64,000 nucleotides of DNA from Alligator mississippiensis. Its lineage: Eukaryota; Chordata; Crocodylia; Alligatoridae. This document shows, in pieces, positions 33,639 to 46,784 of this stretch. The stretch covers positions 70,025,895 through 70,089,894 of the forward strand of contig NC_081833.1 in assembly GCF_030867095.1 (NCBI RefSeq). The letters run 5' to 3'. The position numbers and the translations under genes are program-made. Each line of letters begins with the position of its first letter. Position 1 is the first letter of the stretch. The notes under the pieces were generated by a model, which saw nothing but the letters and a program-made list of their open reading frames with translations, made no database searches and had not been told where the DNA came from.

Positions 33639-36600
33639 CCTTACCTCAGCTATGGGAGCCCTGCATGGCACTGTGGCTGTTCCCCACTTCCCCACTCCTT
33701 TTGCCTCTCTTCAATGGCCTGGGATGTCATTCCATTATGCCATCAATAATTCTCTTCCCTCTCTGCCGTTTGCCACATAATGGCAGCAATAGCTTTCAGA
33801 ATAGAGTGTGTCTAATAAATAAATGTTATTGTGTCTGAGGATACATGCAGGAAGTACTGATGCTAAGTCACGGCAACAGGCATTATGAGGACCATTGTGT
33901 AAATGTCCCATCCTGAATCAAGCCAGCTTGCATAGCAGCCATTACACAATTACTTTGCTCATGAGTGGAAAAGATAAGGTTGACATACGGACGTGTGGGA
34001 CATGTGGGAAACTGAGATAAAACCACCTGGGTAAAGGATCCATTGTAATAAATGTTATAAGTCAAGCAGTTCACAACAATAAAAAGAGAGGTAATAACAA
34101 GAATGAGCAAAGAATGAGAACAATCAGAATTTAGAAACATGGTGAATTATAGAAGCTGGGAAAGAACCAAGCCACCCACTGAGATTCTTTTAAGTGTCTT
34201 GACTTATTTTTTATAATATTTTATTATTATTGTTACAATTATCATTATTTTGGACACTGTTGTAGTAGAGATACCAGTAATAGTCCTGGGATGTTCACTG
34301 TGTTTTTGTTTTAATATACAGCCAGGTAAATCTCAGCTGTCCCAATGAAACTCCACTTTGAGATGTTTGGTCTGTTCCAAAGAAGCCCAGATAAATCCAG
34401 TGACACAGAAAGGATTTTCTCCCTTTACTCCCTGGAAAAAGGGTTATCCCAACCTCTGTCATTTATATTAGAATGGCTGCCTGTAGGTTTAAGAGAGTGT
34501 ATCAGGGAGCTAAAAGTAAAAAAACACCCTGTCTTTAAAATTAAAGCACTGGCTGGATGACGGGGTTGGCTTGGGGACCAGACCCGGAGACAGGCGTTCC
34601 CAAGCCTGCAGAGCTGCCACCCTGATTACAGGCTGCTGGGGGTGGCCTTTGAGAAGCTGGCCCAGCGCCCTTGATGGGCTAAAACCCATAAGGGTTTGGA
34701 TGCCTCCAGACAAAGGATGCCTTCCAGACTTCCCAAAGCAGCTGACTCAGCAAGTGCAGCAGGACTCGGGTGAAAGGCTGAGGGGGCTGATTCCCCTCTC
34801 ACATGGGTTTTACTTTGGTGAAACTACAGTGTTTCCTGGCCCTGGTTCACAGTATAATGGAAAGGCTCTTTCACTTGAAAATAAGACCTGCTTTGCAAAC
34901 AGTGATACTTACACCCCAAGGCTTTCGAACCAAGGCACCTGCACGTGCCACAGACCACAGGCAGCTACTATCTGAGCTTCGATCCAAACTGCAGCTTTCC
35001 TTTGGAGCCAGCCACCTTGCCCAGCAGTAGCAGTGATGGGCTTTGCTTATGCAAAGGTTGAAAGTGGGGTTCCTACTCCTCATGGATCAATCACACGATG
35101 CAGAACCAGAATGCAGTCCATTTTGGGGATTGCACAGCCCTAATGCTGCCGCCTGCTCAACCTGGCCCAGAAGGACGAGGGGTTTCCCAGCCCAGTCATA
35201 CACTGACGGGTTCCTCACTAGACCCAGCACTGAAATTGTGCCTCTCCAGCCCTGTGACCTATCTGGCCTTGCAAAAGCTGGAGGAACAGGCCTTCTACTT
35301 AGCCTTGATAATTCTGCCCATCCTGAAACACAGCTTGTTTCTAACAGCTGGGGTTTGAGGGAAGAGCCTGAGCTGTATTAAATAGATCTGATTCACATGG
35401 GAATGTGCACTTCCTATTAATGCTATGCCCTGTTCTATCTGTGATATGTGGATTATACTGCATCTTTTGATCCCCGGGAATTTGGCTACAGAAACATCCC
35501 GATGGAAATGCTCGGGTTAATGTTGACCCCTGGCGGCACTGAGCAGACCTGCTCTAAAGCCCCAGGCAATTACTGGAAGACTTTTCTTTGGCTTTAGTGG
35601 AACTTGAATCAGGGACAAAAAAGAACAGTGATGTGAGGAGCTGCCTAAAAAAATAAAGCACGTTCTTTAGATGAGTAGCTAGCTGGTAGTTTCTACAAGT
35701 GCATGATTTTTTTTTTAATCTACTGTTGCTATGACTAACTCCTCAAAGGCCTGTGACTAAAGAAGAACAGAAAAATGATTATTTCCCTTTTTGTATTCAC
35801 TTGACTTTATGCATTGTATTGTCTTGTGTCGAGCCTGGCAGCTCCTCTTGTGACTCTTTCACGCAGTAACGAGAGAGAAGAAATGCATTCAGTAACACTG
35901 AATCTCACTGTGAAACCATCACAGCTGGCAGCATGACACGTCCAGGGCAGCTGTTCTACCTGAAACTCCCTTTAACTCATTTTTAGGAATTGCCCTGGTT
36001 CCCAGTAGACTGTGCCCTGTGAATTTCATTCCTTGGGCTTTTTTACTTTCTTCACATTGTAGAAACTTACTTGCATATTAACAGCTGTCTTGTGATAGAC
36101 GTTAGTATGGAAACTTCAATATGAGGAAGTCTGTTGCTTCTTATACATAGGACTTTGTGTATCTGGGACACGGGGGGCGGGGGGGGTAACAGTAGTTCAA
36201 ACAGTCATGTGTTTCTAATGTACAAGAGATCATTGTGATGCATACGACTGATGGAGCTGAGACTGTATATTGCAACATGGAGCCATGGAAAGGCTTAATT
36301 GAACTTTTCTTCATGTCTCAGGTGGGCTACCTGCGGCTGCAATAATCTTGTGCATGTGTGTGGGGGTGTGAAATTGATCCCTAGCAGATATTCAAGCATC
36401 ATAGGGCACTCTGCTAATAGCAGGAAAGTCCTGCTCATAACAAAGTATTGCCAATACGGAGATTTTGGATGTACCTAAATCCACTCACTTGTTTCTGTTT
36501 GCCTTTTGTGAAGCACTGAGACACTTGCTCTACAAATGTGAATACAAGATCTGTTCTGAGCTGTTGGATTTGAAGGAACTGTGAGTTTTTCACATGTAGT

Positions 36601-37347
36601 CAAAGACTCATTAATTCTTGTTGTATAACAACTGATTGTCTCAAAGACTAATGTGACAACCACTCTTAAAGCATATATTCTGTGCCCCTGTCTTGTTAAA
36701 CTAATGTACATTCATCCAAAAGTGAGGCTTGCAAAGCAATTGTCTTTTGCAACTTCTGACTAGAAGTTAGCAACAGAGCTTCCTCATATTGTTAAGCATG
36801 TGGCTTGCTCAAACTACATGGCAATTTTTTATTTTATTTCAGGGAGTATTGTGGGTACACCTCAGTACTTCAGGTCCTCACATCTCAAAGGGGGCACTGA
36901 AAACCAGAGGGTGTTTTGGAAAATTTACAGATGAATCATTATTCAGAATAGTGTGGTCACAGTGCTGGGTTACGTTCAAACAACTGCAGAGTTCCCTTTC
37001 ATTGCAAACTGCTCCTATTAGGAAAGCGTGAATCATCCAAGCTTTTACAGATCTCAGTAGTTCTTGTTTCTGAAATCGGGTCTCCCAGACTAGGTGGAAA
37101 TGGTTCTAAAGCCTTACAGGAGAGTGGGTCCTTGTGCTGACAGGCAGGTTGGTGCATGGACTTGGAGAGGAAATAACATGGCTCCCTTAACCTGGGGATA
37201 GCCAGGTTACAGCCAACATCAGGGCTTCCTTAAGGACTGCTGTCATCTTTGTTTCTGTGAGCTTGTTTGGCACTAATTCTGATTAAAAAAACTGTTATGT
37301 GTTATGACAAACCAGATGTGAGGTGTTTGCCATATGTACCTCCCTCC
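33639..37347. other. intergenic region upstream of PKD1L2
   Basis: Begins at the PKD1L2 start and runs to the CA repeat. I recognise no exon, promoter motif or known repeat. 34560-35380 is GC-richer and free of stops in places on the plus strand, but it lacks splice signals and family motifs. Confidence 0.4.
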
Positions 37348-37390
37348 ACCACACACACGCGTGCACACACACACACACACACACACACAC
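37348..37390. repeat. (CA)n microsatellite
   Basis: About 43 bases of alternating CA with one GCGTG interruption. Likely variable in length between individuals. Confidence 0.95.
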
Positions 37391-37467
37391 TCAAGTATCT
37401 CCAAAAGCCAACCTGTGTCTTAACCAAATAGTGAGTTATATACACCAAGTTTAAGAACTTCCCAATA

Positions 37468-37925
37468 CAGGTTTCCCTCGCTTTATGCAGGTTCCGTATG
37501 TGCAAATTCACTATTATGAAATGACCCTTTCTATACCAAAAATTTGTTATATGCGAAGTAATTCACTCTTATGCGATTGGTGTGGTGGAAGCCCACAGTC
37601 ATCTGCTTTGCGCAGTGCATTGTGAGAGCGCCCACCAACCTAGTCTCCTGTGTGGATCTGTGCTCCTCACTCGTTGTCTGTGACACGTGTTTCTGTAGTA
37701 GCCATCCCTGTTATGACAGTGCCCTGTGCTTGTGTGTACTGTCCATTGTTGGTGAGTATTGAAATCGTTTTGTAAAAGAGGTAGATACGGGTCTGGGGGT
37801 CAGTACAGTCAAGGTCTTGGAACGTATCCCTATTTGTTACATTATAAAGTGGGTCCCTTTATGCAAATTAGAGTTATGTGCCATTTTCCAGGAATGCACA
37901 TACAGCATAAAGCGAGGGAAACCTG
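37468..37925. mobile_element. 458 bp pogo/Tigger-type MITE
   Basis: Begins CAGGTTTCCCTCGC and ends GCGAGGGAAACCTG; the terminal inverted repeats are 21 bp and perfect. TA dinucleotides flank both sides (37466-37467 and 37926-37927), the target duplication of Tc1/mariner/pogo elements. No transposase frame is present. Confidence 0.85.
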
Positions 37926-40900
37926 TAACTATATTTCCCATTCTTTTTTGTCCAGTGTACATTATAGTAATTGCCTTGGGGGCCTTCTACATTAATCAAA
38001 AAATCCCCCATGGCTCCAGATGGCTATGTAGGATTTGGGATAGTTTCACTAGTTCTGACCACTTCTACTCGTGACTCCCCACTGAGAGCCTTAGCCACAA
38101 AACCTTCTTTTCTGTAGTACCAGCCAGCCTAAAACTAGGGTGCCTCCATTAATTTTGAAGTCAAGTTTGACTGGGAATACTGGTGCTCTGGAGGAATAAG
38201 TCAAGATCAGGTTCTCCCAAATGCTGATGAGGAGGGCTATAAGACTACCTATCTGGAAGGGAAATGGGAGATAGTCCTTGAGGAATTCACTGTTCCACAC
38301 ACATGGGTTTAGGGGCTGGTTGAATCCCATGTTAGAGGTTTCCTGTTCATGTCATGGAAGTACAACATGTTCTTGTTAAAAACACAGCCCTGTAGTTCTC
38401 AAGAATGAACCCTGAAAAGAAGACTTTGAGAGATTTCTGCCCTTGCACTATCTTGTGAGAAACACAGGGCAGAATCCAGTTAGGCCCCTTGCTGAGTCAC
38501 GACTTTGAATCCTGCTGAACTATTCCATCAGCTTATAACTAGCTTCCATGTGGCAGCACGGTGAGCTTAGTTTACCAGGGAGCCCTGCTGTGGTACAATT
38601 AAGACGTTATCTTAATTAGAAAAGCTGGCAAAAATAAACCTGGCTTGATAACATATCTTTACTGGGTACAAAAATCAACTTTCCTTCCAGTTTTAGATAT
38701 CGGCACCTGGAGAAACTGGACCATAGTATGGAAGGAAGACCCTGCAAGACGACATTCTTTCTGAGCAAAATCTTCCTGGGTCTATCAGCCTAGCAGAGCC
38801 AGAGCTGGCAGCGTGTGGATTAGCGAACATGGCCATCAAACTATGTGAGGTGAATGAGCAAGTTATTGAAAGCGTTACATGGGGAAATCACTCGTCTATT
38901 TATTTTGATTTGTAAGACACCAAAAACAGCCAGTCAGAAGCTCAAAGCTCCCTTACCATTTGGTGGAAAAGTTTGACTAGTAACTAAATTTGCTCATGAA
39001 CAGTTGAAAAATGGAAAAAAAAACAGGAGGCAGGGGACATGCCAGCTACCTGGAATAATTTTTCCAACTCTAGATGTAAGGACTGGCTTATTGCAGACGA
39101 GTGGATGCAGCCAGACCTGTTAGGAGGATGAGTGCAAGACAAGTGACAACCCTCAGGAAAAGGCATAGCTCTGAGGTCTGGATTAAATGTACCCAGTTTC
39201 CCTCTGGGGCAGATATTACCTAGATAAGACCTACATTTTTTTTTCCAGCCCTGGGATATTTTTAAAGGAAGTTAAAATTACCTGGCAGCTAGCAGCCCCT
39301 GCTTCTGCAGTAACTGTGTGATAGACCCCTCCTAGCACCCCGCACCCTTTCCAGCCTGTTTCTATACTCCATTGCTGCCATCCCCAGAACTCTGGTCACC
39401 AGGGGGAAGGTGAGAAACACACATGAGTGCCTTGTGACCATGACTTTCATCCATCCCATGGCTTGAGAAATGGGAGTTAGCCTTGAACACAGATGGCATA
39501 CAGCCCAGCTGTAGGGGATCTCAGCTGGTATCTACCTATATGCTAATCATGACAACTCACGAACAACAGTTTAGATAGTATGTTAATCAGATAATGGGGT
39601 CCACAAAACTTAGCACTGATAACTTCTCCTTCTTAGTTGAAACATTAACTGGTGCTGCACACAAAGGGACTGAGCTGTTTTTGACCCAGAGCTTGAGAAA
39701 TCCTGGGCTCATAGCCACTGACATCAGTGGAGCTGGTCCTGATTCTCCGGGGTACAAGGGAGCGCAAGAGCAGGCCTGTTGCTGCTTTTGGTTTAAATCA
39801 GTTTTGTTGAGCTTTTCCCTTTTCAAGTTGAAGAGTCCTAGCCTTTTTAGTCTCCCCTGGTATGGCAGCTACTCCATATCTCTAATCATCTTGGTTGCTT
39901 TTGTCTTGGGGCCAAAATTTGCAAAAATGTACTTACAAACTTATTAAGATTATTATCTTGAGCCACGCATATTTAGCAAACCAGGTCTGATGAATATAGT
40001 ATAATAACTATTGTTAGTAGAGTCATCAATTTTATCAATAGCTTTCATAATTGTTCTTATAAGTATTTGCACTATGAAGGGGAATTTTTCATACACAGTG
40101 GAGCTACATATATTCTTTTGCAGAAGGAAACCATGTCCCCAAGACAATATTTAACAAAGATAAAGATTGTATCTCCCACCTCCTGGCACACTCCGTTATT
40201 AATCTATGTAATTTCAGCAAGACGTTGCTCTCTGTTCTTGTCCTCTCTCCTAGTGGAGTCTCACTTAGAGGAAATAACAGAGGATGGAAAAGTGCGCTCA
40301 GGATAGGTTAGAGTCAAATTCAAATGATTATACCTTTGTTTACAGGCACGGGTGATAACCTGAATTTTATGACTGTGAAACTAAAATGAATTTGATAAGT
40401 AGTTGTGCTCCAACAGATGTGTAAATAATCATATCATTCCCTCTCTTCTAGGAAGCAATAATCTGCTCCTTGAATAGACAAACTACAGGTCCAAAGGTAA
40501 ATAGATGGCAGGGATATAAAGTTATAATAAAAGCATAACAAAGCAAAATAATTAGAGCCGTAAGAAGTGCTCACTCCTGTTTTACATTTACATATTCAAA
40601 AACCAAACATGCTTGCAGGGATAAAGATAACAACAAGGAAAGCAACAAGACTCCTAAATCCTGTCTGAGCTAAAACACAGTGTCCCCATTGTCTGGCAAA
40701 ACTGCAGTTGCCTCATTTTTAGCAAGACAGCAGATTGTACTGATAGGGTTTGGGTACAAGGTCTGTTGCCACAGTACCTTACCCTGCTTTTAGCACCAGT
40801 GCAGCTGCATCAGAACAGGGAGACAGGGGCAACATTTGCACTGTTTGTCTGCTTCGCTTCTACAACGGGCTGCCCTGAACTGAGCGTAAAATGGCTGCTC

Positions 40901-42800
40901 AATGGCATGCTTGGGCTGTGTGCTCAGACTGGTTTCCTAAAAGGAAGCTGTGCCCATGACACTTGCCCACCCTTGCTCTTAACAGTTTCTTTGGTGTCAA
41001 GGGTACAGCATGAAACAGCAAGGCCACAGAAGAAGGGAGCCCACCTCTGAAAGTCCTTTGTGGACATGGACAAATCTAGTATTTTGAAAAGGGGAGTGCA
41101 GATGGTGCAGTGCATCATCACTTATAACACATCATATATTTTTCTCCAGGTAAAAAGTAACAGGAAGCTCTACTAGTATGTTAGAGGTCAACAGCTATAT
41201 TATTTGGGATAAGATGAAAGCAAAAACTAATATAACTTTATTGGAATGCACATTCATTTGCTATATCATATATTATGTACTATAAAAACAAAGCAAGCTA
41301 GGCACAAATAATCCAAAGATGCTGGGTTTTTTTGTAGTCATTAGAATAAAATGTACATCTCTTTCAGTTTCATAAAAGAAAATCAAGCGTTCTCGAGCAT
41401 CTTGGCAGTGCATCCAATGCTTCACTGAAAGAGATTTCCATGCCTGAGTTAATATTCACCTGAATTAATATCATTAGGTAGAGTTAACAGTCTGCAGGGC
41501 TGTGAAACAGAAGAAGTAGGAGCTACATTACCAAGAGCAGCTAAAAGACAGCAGAACTGCAGAAGAAAGAATACTTGCTTAGTGGAACATCAAGACCATT
41601 ACAAAGGAGAAAGGTCGCTAACACCCGTGGAATGAAGAGTGTGGAAGGAATCATGGAGATTGTAATGAGCCATGGGGTCAATTGACTCCCTCGCTGCTGC
41701 ATGAATAGAAATGCTGCTGCCACTGCCAGATGTCGCCGCCACACAGTTGGTTTTAAACTTTGGGTGGAGTAGGAATCAAAGGGGGTGCAACTGCAGCATT
41801 CCTGGCCCTCTAGATCTGCCCCGTTTGTGGGCCAAACTGCCAAGCACAGAAAATAGGAGAAAGTGAACCTCCCGGCACCTTGTGGCAGGTTAGCAGTCCT
41901 AAAACAGGACTGGGGTTGCCAGGGTCATATTTGAGCTAGATAGATACCTGGGATCATAAGCCTAGCAGAGGGTTAACTGGCCAAGCAGAACCATGGGGAC
42001 AAGAGGTACAGTCGCCCTTGTACCTGTTGCCTTGACAGGGCCAGCAGCCCAGAGTCTATTGATGTAGGCATGCAAGTATCACATAGACACCCTTTCTCCA
42101 AGACCATCAGCTGCTCTCAGGAGCAATTATTTTTTGCTTTTATTTTCTATTAGTACAGCTATCCACTCTAGTAAGGAGTAAAAGCCTCACATGCATTTAC
42201 ACAGAGAGCAGCGGAGGAGTCAGGAAGCCAGTAGCTGAAAATAGGAGGAAGCTGCATACTACAAAAATCATGTGTGCCCTGGCAGAAAGGGAGGCAATTA
42301 AACAGTGTGTGTTGGCATCTGCAGCAAGCCTTCATTTCCCTGGCCTCCCTTAAGCTGGGACCAATGTACTTTGCTGTGTTATCCTTCCACTTCAGTACCA
42401 GACCACCCCCTGCCACAGCTCCAACCATAGGCCTCACTGGATGCCTGCCTGTGGCCCCCACTGCTCTGGCTGCAGAGTTGGATTCCTAAAGCCCCACCGG
42501 CCTCCCCCTGCTTGACCTGCCAGAGGCACGAGCCCTTGGGCTGTGGCAGGAAAAGCTGCCACGGGGCTGCTGTGCTCCAGAACAAAGTGACTAAGCAAAC
42601 TGACCAGCAACCATGACTTCTGGACCACAAGGCTTCAGGTTGCCACGGCTTCCAACCTGAGGACCAAAGAGGAGAGGTTTGCCAGCTGATTCATAGGTTA
42701 TGGGTCAGGCTCACCGCAGCATAGCGTGGACACACAACAGTTACCTTGGAGCAGCTGATGCATGGTAAATCCCTCTCCACTTTCACTCCACAGCATTGTT
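37926..42800. other. intergenic region, mostly unassigned
   Basis: About 4.9 kb with no gene seen. A CR1/L3-like fragment sits at 39825-39905 (listed separately); the rest is AT-rich single-copy-looking sequence. Confidence 0.45.
39825..39905 (-). mobile_element. CR1/L3-like fragment
   Basis: GTTGAAGAGTCCTAGCCTTT then TCTCCCCTGGTATGGCAGCT and CTCTAATCATCTTGGTTGCT follow the reversed CR1/L3 end pattern, strongly diverged. Confidence 0.5.
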
Positions 42801-43045
42801 TTCATAGATTTCATAGACTGTGAGGCTGGAAGGGACCTCGGAAGATCATCGGGACCAGTCCCCCCTGCACCAAGCAGGAAAGACAACCAGGATCAGGTGA
42901 CCCCAGCAAGGTGACCATCCAGTCTCTTCTTGAAGATTTCCAGGGTAGGTGATTGCACCACCTCTGGGGGGAGCTTATTCCACAGTTTGGACACCCTAGC
43001 TGTGAAGAAGCTTTCTCTGACCATACAGTTTGAGGGCTCTGTTCA
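42801..43045 (-). mobile_element. CR1 LINE 3' end
   Basis: Starts TTCATAGATTTCATAGACTG, then GAGGCTGGAAGGGACCTCGG, and continues through CCAGTCTCTTCTTGAAGATT to GAAGAAGCTTTCTCTGACC. Reversed CR1 3' portion, of a subfamily differing from the copies at 28485 and 51982. Confidence 0.85.
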
Positions 43046-43904
43046 GCATGCTGCAAGGGACTATGGGATGCACACTGCATCAGGCTCAAGATATGGCTTA
43101 TACAAGAATACACTGCCCTTCATCCATGCCAGGTATGAGGCCAGCATGAAATGGGGAGTGTGCAGGCACTCGCAAGCAAAATAGAGCATGCTCAGGCTAT
43201 GCCCATATACCTAATGCTTGGTATAGACATAGCGTAAGTGGCTCTGGACAGTCATCCAGGACTCTAAGCTGAGAGATCTCACCTAAATTGCAGCTCCAGT
43301 CTTCCAGAGCCTCAGAAATATGGCTAGAGCAATGCCAGACAAAGAAAGGGTTTATGGGTTACATATAGGTTTACAGGAGGGGGGGAAGTTTAAGAGAAGC
43401 AGAATCAGGGGATGGGGAAAGTGGAAGCAAGAGAGATGAGAGGAAGAATAGGGAAGGTTACCATAGGGAAGTAAGAGAGGGAGACGGATCTTGAGGGAGT
43501 GGCTTGGGTGGAACTGAAGAAATGGGGAGTGACTGAAGAAATGAAGGATTTGACAGTGTGTTTATGTTCAGAAGAGATAACGCATATGTAGAAGATATTC
43601 AGACTCATGGATTGCAATCTTCCACAGACCCTGCTTTGGGTGGTGGGGAAGGAACAGGACACAAGAAAACACAGAGTGGAAGTGTGCATCCACAAGCCAC
43701 CAAACCCAGGACATTTGCCAGCCTTCCTCATTCTTTTGTTGAACCTGTGATGATCAGTTCGCTGTTTTCCAGAGATTCAGGGGCTGCTCTGCAGGGGCTT
43801 CTGCTTCATGCAACTAGTCAGCAAGAAACAATAAAACAGCTGCTTGAGTGCCTGCCATCCGTTCAGCTGCAGCAGGGAACAGACATACCCATTGGTTATG
43901 TTCA

Positions 43905-45225
43905 TCGGCTGCCCCTGGACCTGGACCGAGGAGTGCCGGGAGCTGGGAGTTTCCTTGCAAACAGCCCCGCACGCTGACCCCGTGACCGTGACGCCCCGCA
44001 CGAGGACCTTCCTGGAGAGGTTCCTGAAGGACGCCGTCCACAACAACTACGCCAGCTACCTGAGGGCCAAACCCGACCAGGGCAAGGTCTTCGACATCAC
44101 CTCAAAGTGGGACTCCAGCAACCACTTCATGCCCAGCGGGAGCTTCACACACTTCGTGGACTGGCGCTTCCTCCACCACGCCCGCCTCAACTGCCTGCCT
44201 CTCAACGGGGCTGTCTGCTTCGGCCACCGGGACAAGAGGTGCCAGCGGTGCGGCTACACGGCCGAGACCCTCCCCTATGTGCTGTGAAGCTGCAAGCTGC
44301 AAGCCAGGGCCTGGCAGCTCCGCCACAACGCTGTCCAGGACCGCCTCGTCGGGGCCATCCTGGCCGCAGCGGGACAGGTCTCTGTCAACCGCACCGTCCC
44401 GGGCTGCGAGAACCAGATGTGCCCCGACATCGTGATCACCAACGAGGAGACCAAGAAGATCGTGATTGTGGACATCACCATCCCGTTCGAGAACCGGCGC
44501 CAAGCCTTCACCGACGCCCGGGCTCGCAAGCGAGAGAAGTACGCCCCGCTGGCCGACACGCTGAGGGGCCACGGCTATGACGTGATGGTCAACGCGCTCA
44601 TCGTGGGAATGCTCGGAGCCTGGGACGCCAGCAACGAGAGCGTCCTGCGTGCCTGCCACGTCTCATGCCGTTACGCCAAGCTCATGCGCTGCCTCATGGT
44701 GTCCGACACCATCCGTTGGTCCCGTGACATCTACGTCGAGCACATCACAGGCCACCGCCAGTACACGGACCCCACCAGGAGAACAGCCGCCGGACCGGAC
44801 CCAGAGGGGACCGCCTGAACACCCCCCCCGCACCAGACGGACCTTCGCTTCAAGAGGATTCTTCAGCAACGGGTGACCCTGCTCCACCCGAAGAGGACCC
44901 CCGTGATGAGACTGTATATGGACTGAGACACTTTTTCTTCAGACCACTTCTTCCACCATTGCGGACCATTGTAACGGGTTTGTGTGTTTCTATCCTCTTT
45001 TTCTCTCAGCGTCACGAACCCCCTCCCTCCCCTTCCCCCTTCCCTGCTCCCCCTACCCCTGGGCTTAGTTGGCTAACTTTGTATTGCCTGTAACCTAGTT
45101 GCGTTCCCCTCCTCACCCCCATCCTTCTATCGTTAGTCCCTCGCCTGGGCGCTATGTATTTCCCTATCGGCTTTGGCAGCTTTTTTTTGGATTTACAATC
45201 CTAAACATCTACTAATAAAAGTCAA
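43905..45225 (+). mobile_element. 5'-truncated non-LTR retrotransposon, restriction-like endonuclease type
   Basis: GC-rich insert encoding the C-terminal end of an R2/NeSL/Utopia-type polyprotein. Visible order: a basic segment (TFLERFLKDAVHNNYASYL), a zinc-knuckle-like RCQRCGYTAETLPYVL, then the endonuclease core with PDIVITNEETKK and IVIVDITIPFE, and the helix ARARKREKYAPLADTL. The reverse transcriptase is absent. The frame is broken once by TGA at 44285-44287, inside the zinc knuckle, and the knuckle's usual His reads Tyr; the ORF ends at 44816-44818. A pyrimidine-rich 3' UTR follows, with AATAAA at 45214-45219. Reptile Utopia elements, known to target U2 snRNA genes in some lineages, are the closest match I can name, but R2 or NeSL relatives are possible. 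The copy is dead. Confidence 0.8.
43906..44818 (+). pseudogene. restriction-like endonuclease domain ORF remnant of the retrotransposon
   Basis: Single reading frame spanning the element's coding end, interrupted by TGA at 44285-44287 and by 5' truncation. Codon third positions are strongly GC-rich, unlike the surrounding AT-rich DNA. Everything before 43905 is host sequence, so the ATG frames that read into it are accidental. Confidence 0.75.
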
Positions 45226-46159
45226 TCTGTTCTCTGTATTCCACTTTACAAAGGAAACTTGGTTCAAGGCCAGAGGGCAGCAGTGTCAACACTTGGAGGG
45301 ACAACTCACATTAACACCGAATGTATGCAGCTTTGTGCTGACAAAGAGCCTTTGCTCTCAGGGAGAATCTCGCTGGCACAATTATACTCTTCCTCTCCTG
45401 ACTCTTAAGGTAAAATAAAAGAGAAAGGCAGGGCAGGATGAGAGTCACTCTCTCGGAGGCTCTCACAGCTCTCACAGCATAGCCGGTAACACATATAGGC
45501 CAAGAAACCATTAGCTAAATAAGCTCACCCTGCACAGTGCTCTGTGTGCAAAGTGGGAAGATGTTCTTAAGAGATGGAGAAATCACAAGTTTCTCCCAAT
45601 CCTCATGCTCCACATATGATGTAGCCCCCGCTAATTTGCTCTGGAACCACATGCTTGACATTGCAATACATCTTTAAGAGGAAGGGTTTGAAAGGAACAA
45701 CCATTCAGAACCTTATTTGAAACAAAAGAGGTCATGTTAAAAAAAACAAACCGTTTTTTTAAATGAACCCTGACATTCCTTCACAGATTTGCAATATGAT
45801 TGATGATTAGGGGTGCTGACAGACATTCATGCCCCCCTCCTCCCCCAATCGTGGTGTTTCACGTAAAAGCTGCCCCTCTCCCTAGCTCTGCTCACCCCCA
45901 GCTCCAGGGCTGTCAGCAGGGAGGGAGGGAGGAGGAAGGAGAGGGCCGATCCACCTGGCACCATCCGGCTCAGGCCCTGGAAAGCCCAACCACAGTTTGC
46001 TTCTGCTGGCTTCCCCCTCCTTCCTTCCCGCTCCCTCCTTGCTCACAGCCCTGGGGGTGGGACTGGGCTGAATTTGCAAAAAATGAATCCTCAGGAACTC
46101 ACGCTCTCTAAGGCGCTCTACAGCAGAGCACCTTCATCTGATACCTCATTTGAGAAGGG
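45226..46159. other. intergenic region between retrotransposon and BCO1
   Basis: Mixed sequence. 45825-46080 is a GC-rich, pyrimidine/purine-biased block (CTCCTTCCTTCCCGCTCCCT and GGGAGGGAGGGAGGAGG) of unknown origin. No gene seen. Confidence 0.4.
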
Positions 46160-46281
46160 TACATTTTTCACACGATCGGCCACTTTAAAAGTGCTCTACA
46201 GTTGTGCATGTGTGTCATGGCATGGCTGTAGAGCGCTGTCTACATGGCTGTAGAGCGCTGCCTGATTGCGTGAAAAATGTA
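46160..46281. mobile_element. 122 bp hairpin MITE-like element
   Basis: Perfect 11 bp terminal inverted repeat TACATTTTTCA / TGAAAAATGTA with further inner complementarity (GTGCTCTACAG against TGTAGAGCGC). The right half contains CATGGCTGTAGAGCGCTG twice in tandem. No coding content. Confidence 0.55.
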
Positions 46282-46784
46282 GCTTCTGTCTGTGCCTTAG
46301 ATGATCTAGACATTCAAGTTACCTAAAGGATGGGTAAACTAGGACCTTTGTGGAAAATGTAGCCATTTTTCATTCATTACATTAGTTTTCAAGTCTTCTA
46401 GTACAGAAGAAGCAGGTCTTTACTGTTCTCCTGCTAATTCATAGAATGGCACAATTTGTACTTCCTAGGTCAGGACATGACTAGTTTTGGGAATTGTTTA
46501 CTGCCTCCAAAAACCAGGATCCCAGTGGCAGGTCGAGATGTTTTTGTTCTAGGTGAGGACCAACTATCTGATACCCAAAGTGTCTCTGAATTCCTGAAGG
46601 TGGGATGAAACAATAGCCCTCTTGCTAGTTGATTTTGCTGTGCTATGAATACAAAGGAAAATGGATGTATACTCTATCTTCCTTCAAGCCAAGAAAGAGT
46701 TAAAAATCACAGGACTAAAGTATGTATGATAAGGATTAAAGATCAGCTAAGGTGACAATCTATGAGCTGGCTGCAGTTGCATTT

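Noticed and set aside
33639..33695. Upstream in-frame ATG for PKD1L2
   Set aside because: Would place 19 uncharacteristic residues before a clear signal peptide.
34571..35381. Group of overlapping plus-strand open frames in GC-richer intergenic DNA
   Set aside because: No recognisable domain or splice signal and frames overlap in different registers; may be an unnamed repeat.
43558..43977. 139-codon plus-strand open frame
   Set aside because: Runs from host sequence into the retrotransposon in the wrong frame; no splice signals or known motif.
44102..44659. 185-codon minus-strand open frame
   Set aside because: Mirror of the GC-rich retrotransposon coding frame; low-complexity Gly/Val/Ala/Asp composition and no motif.
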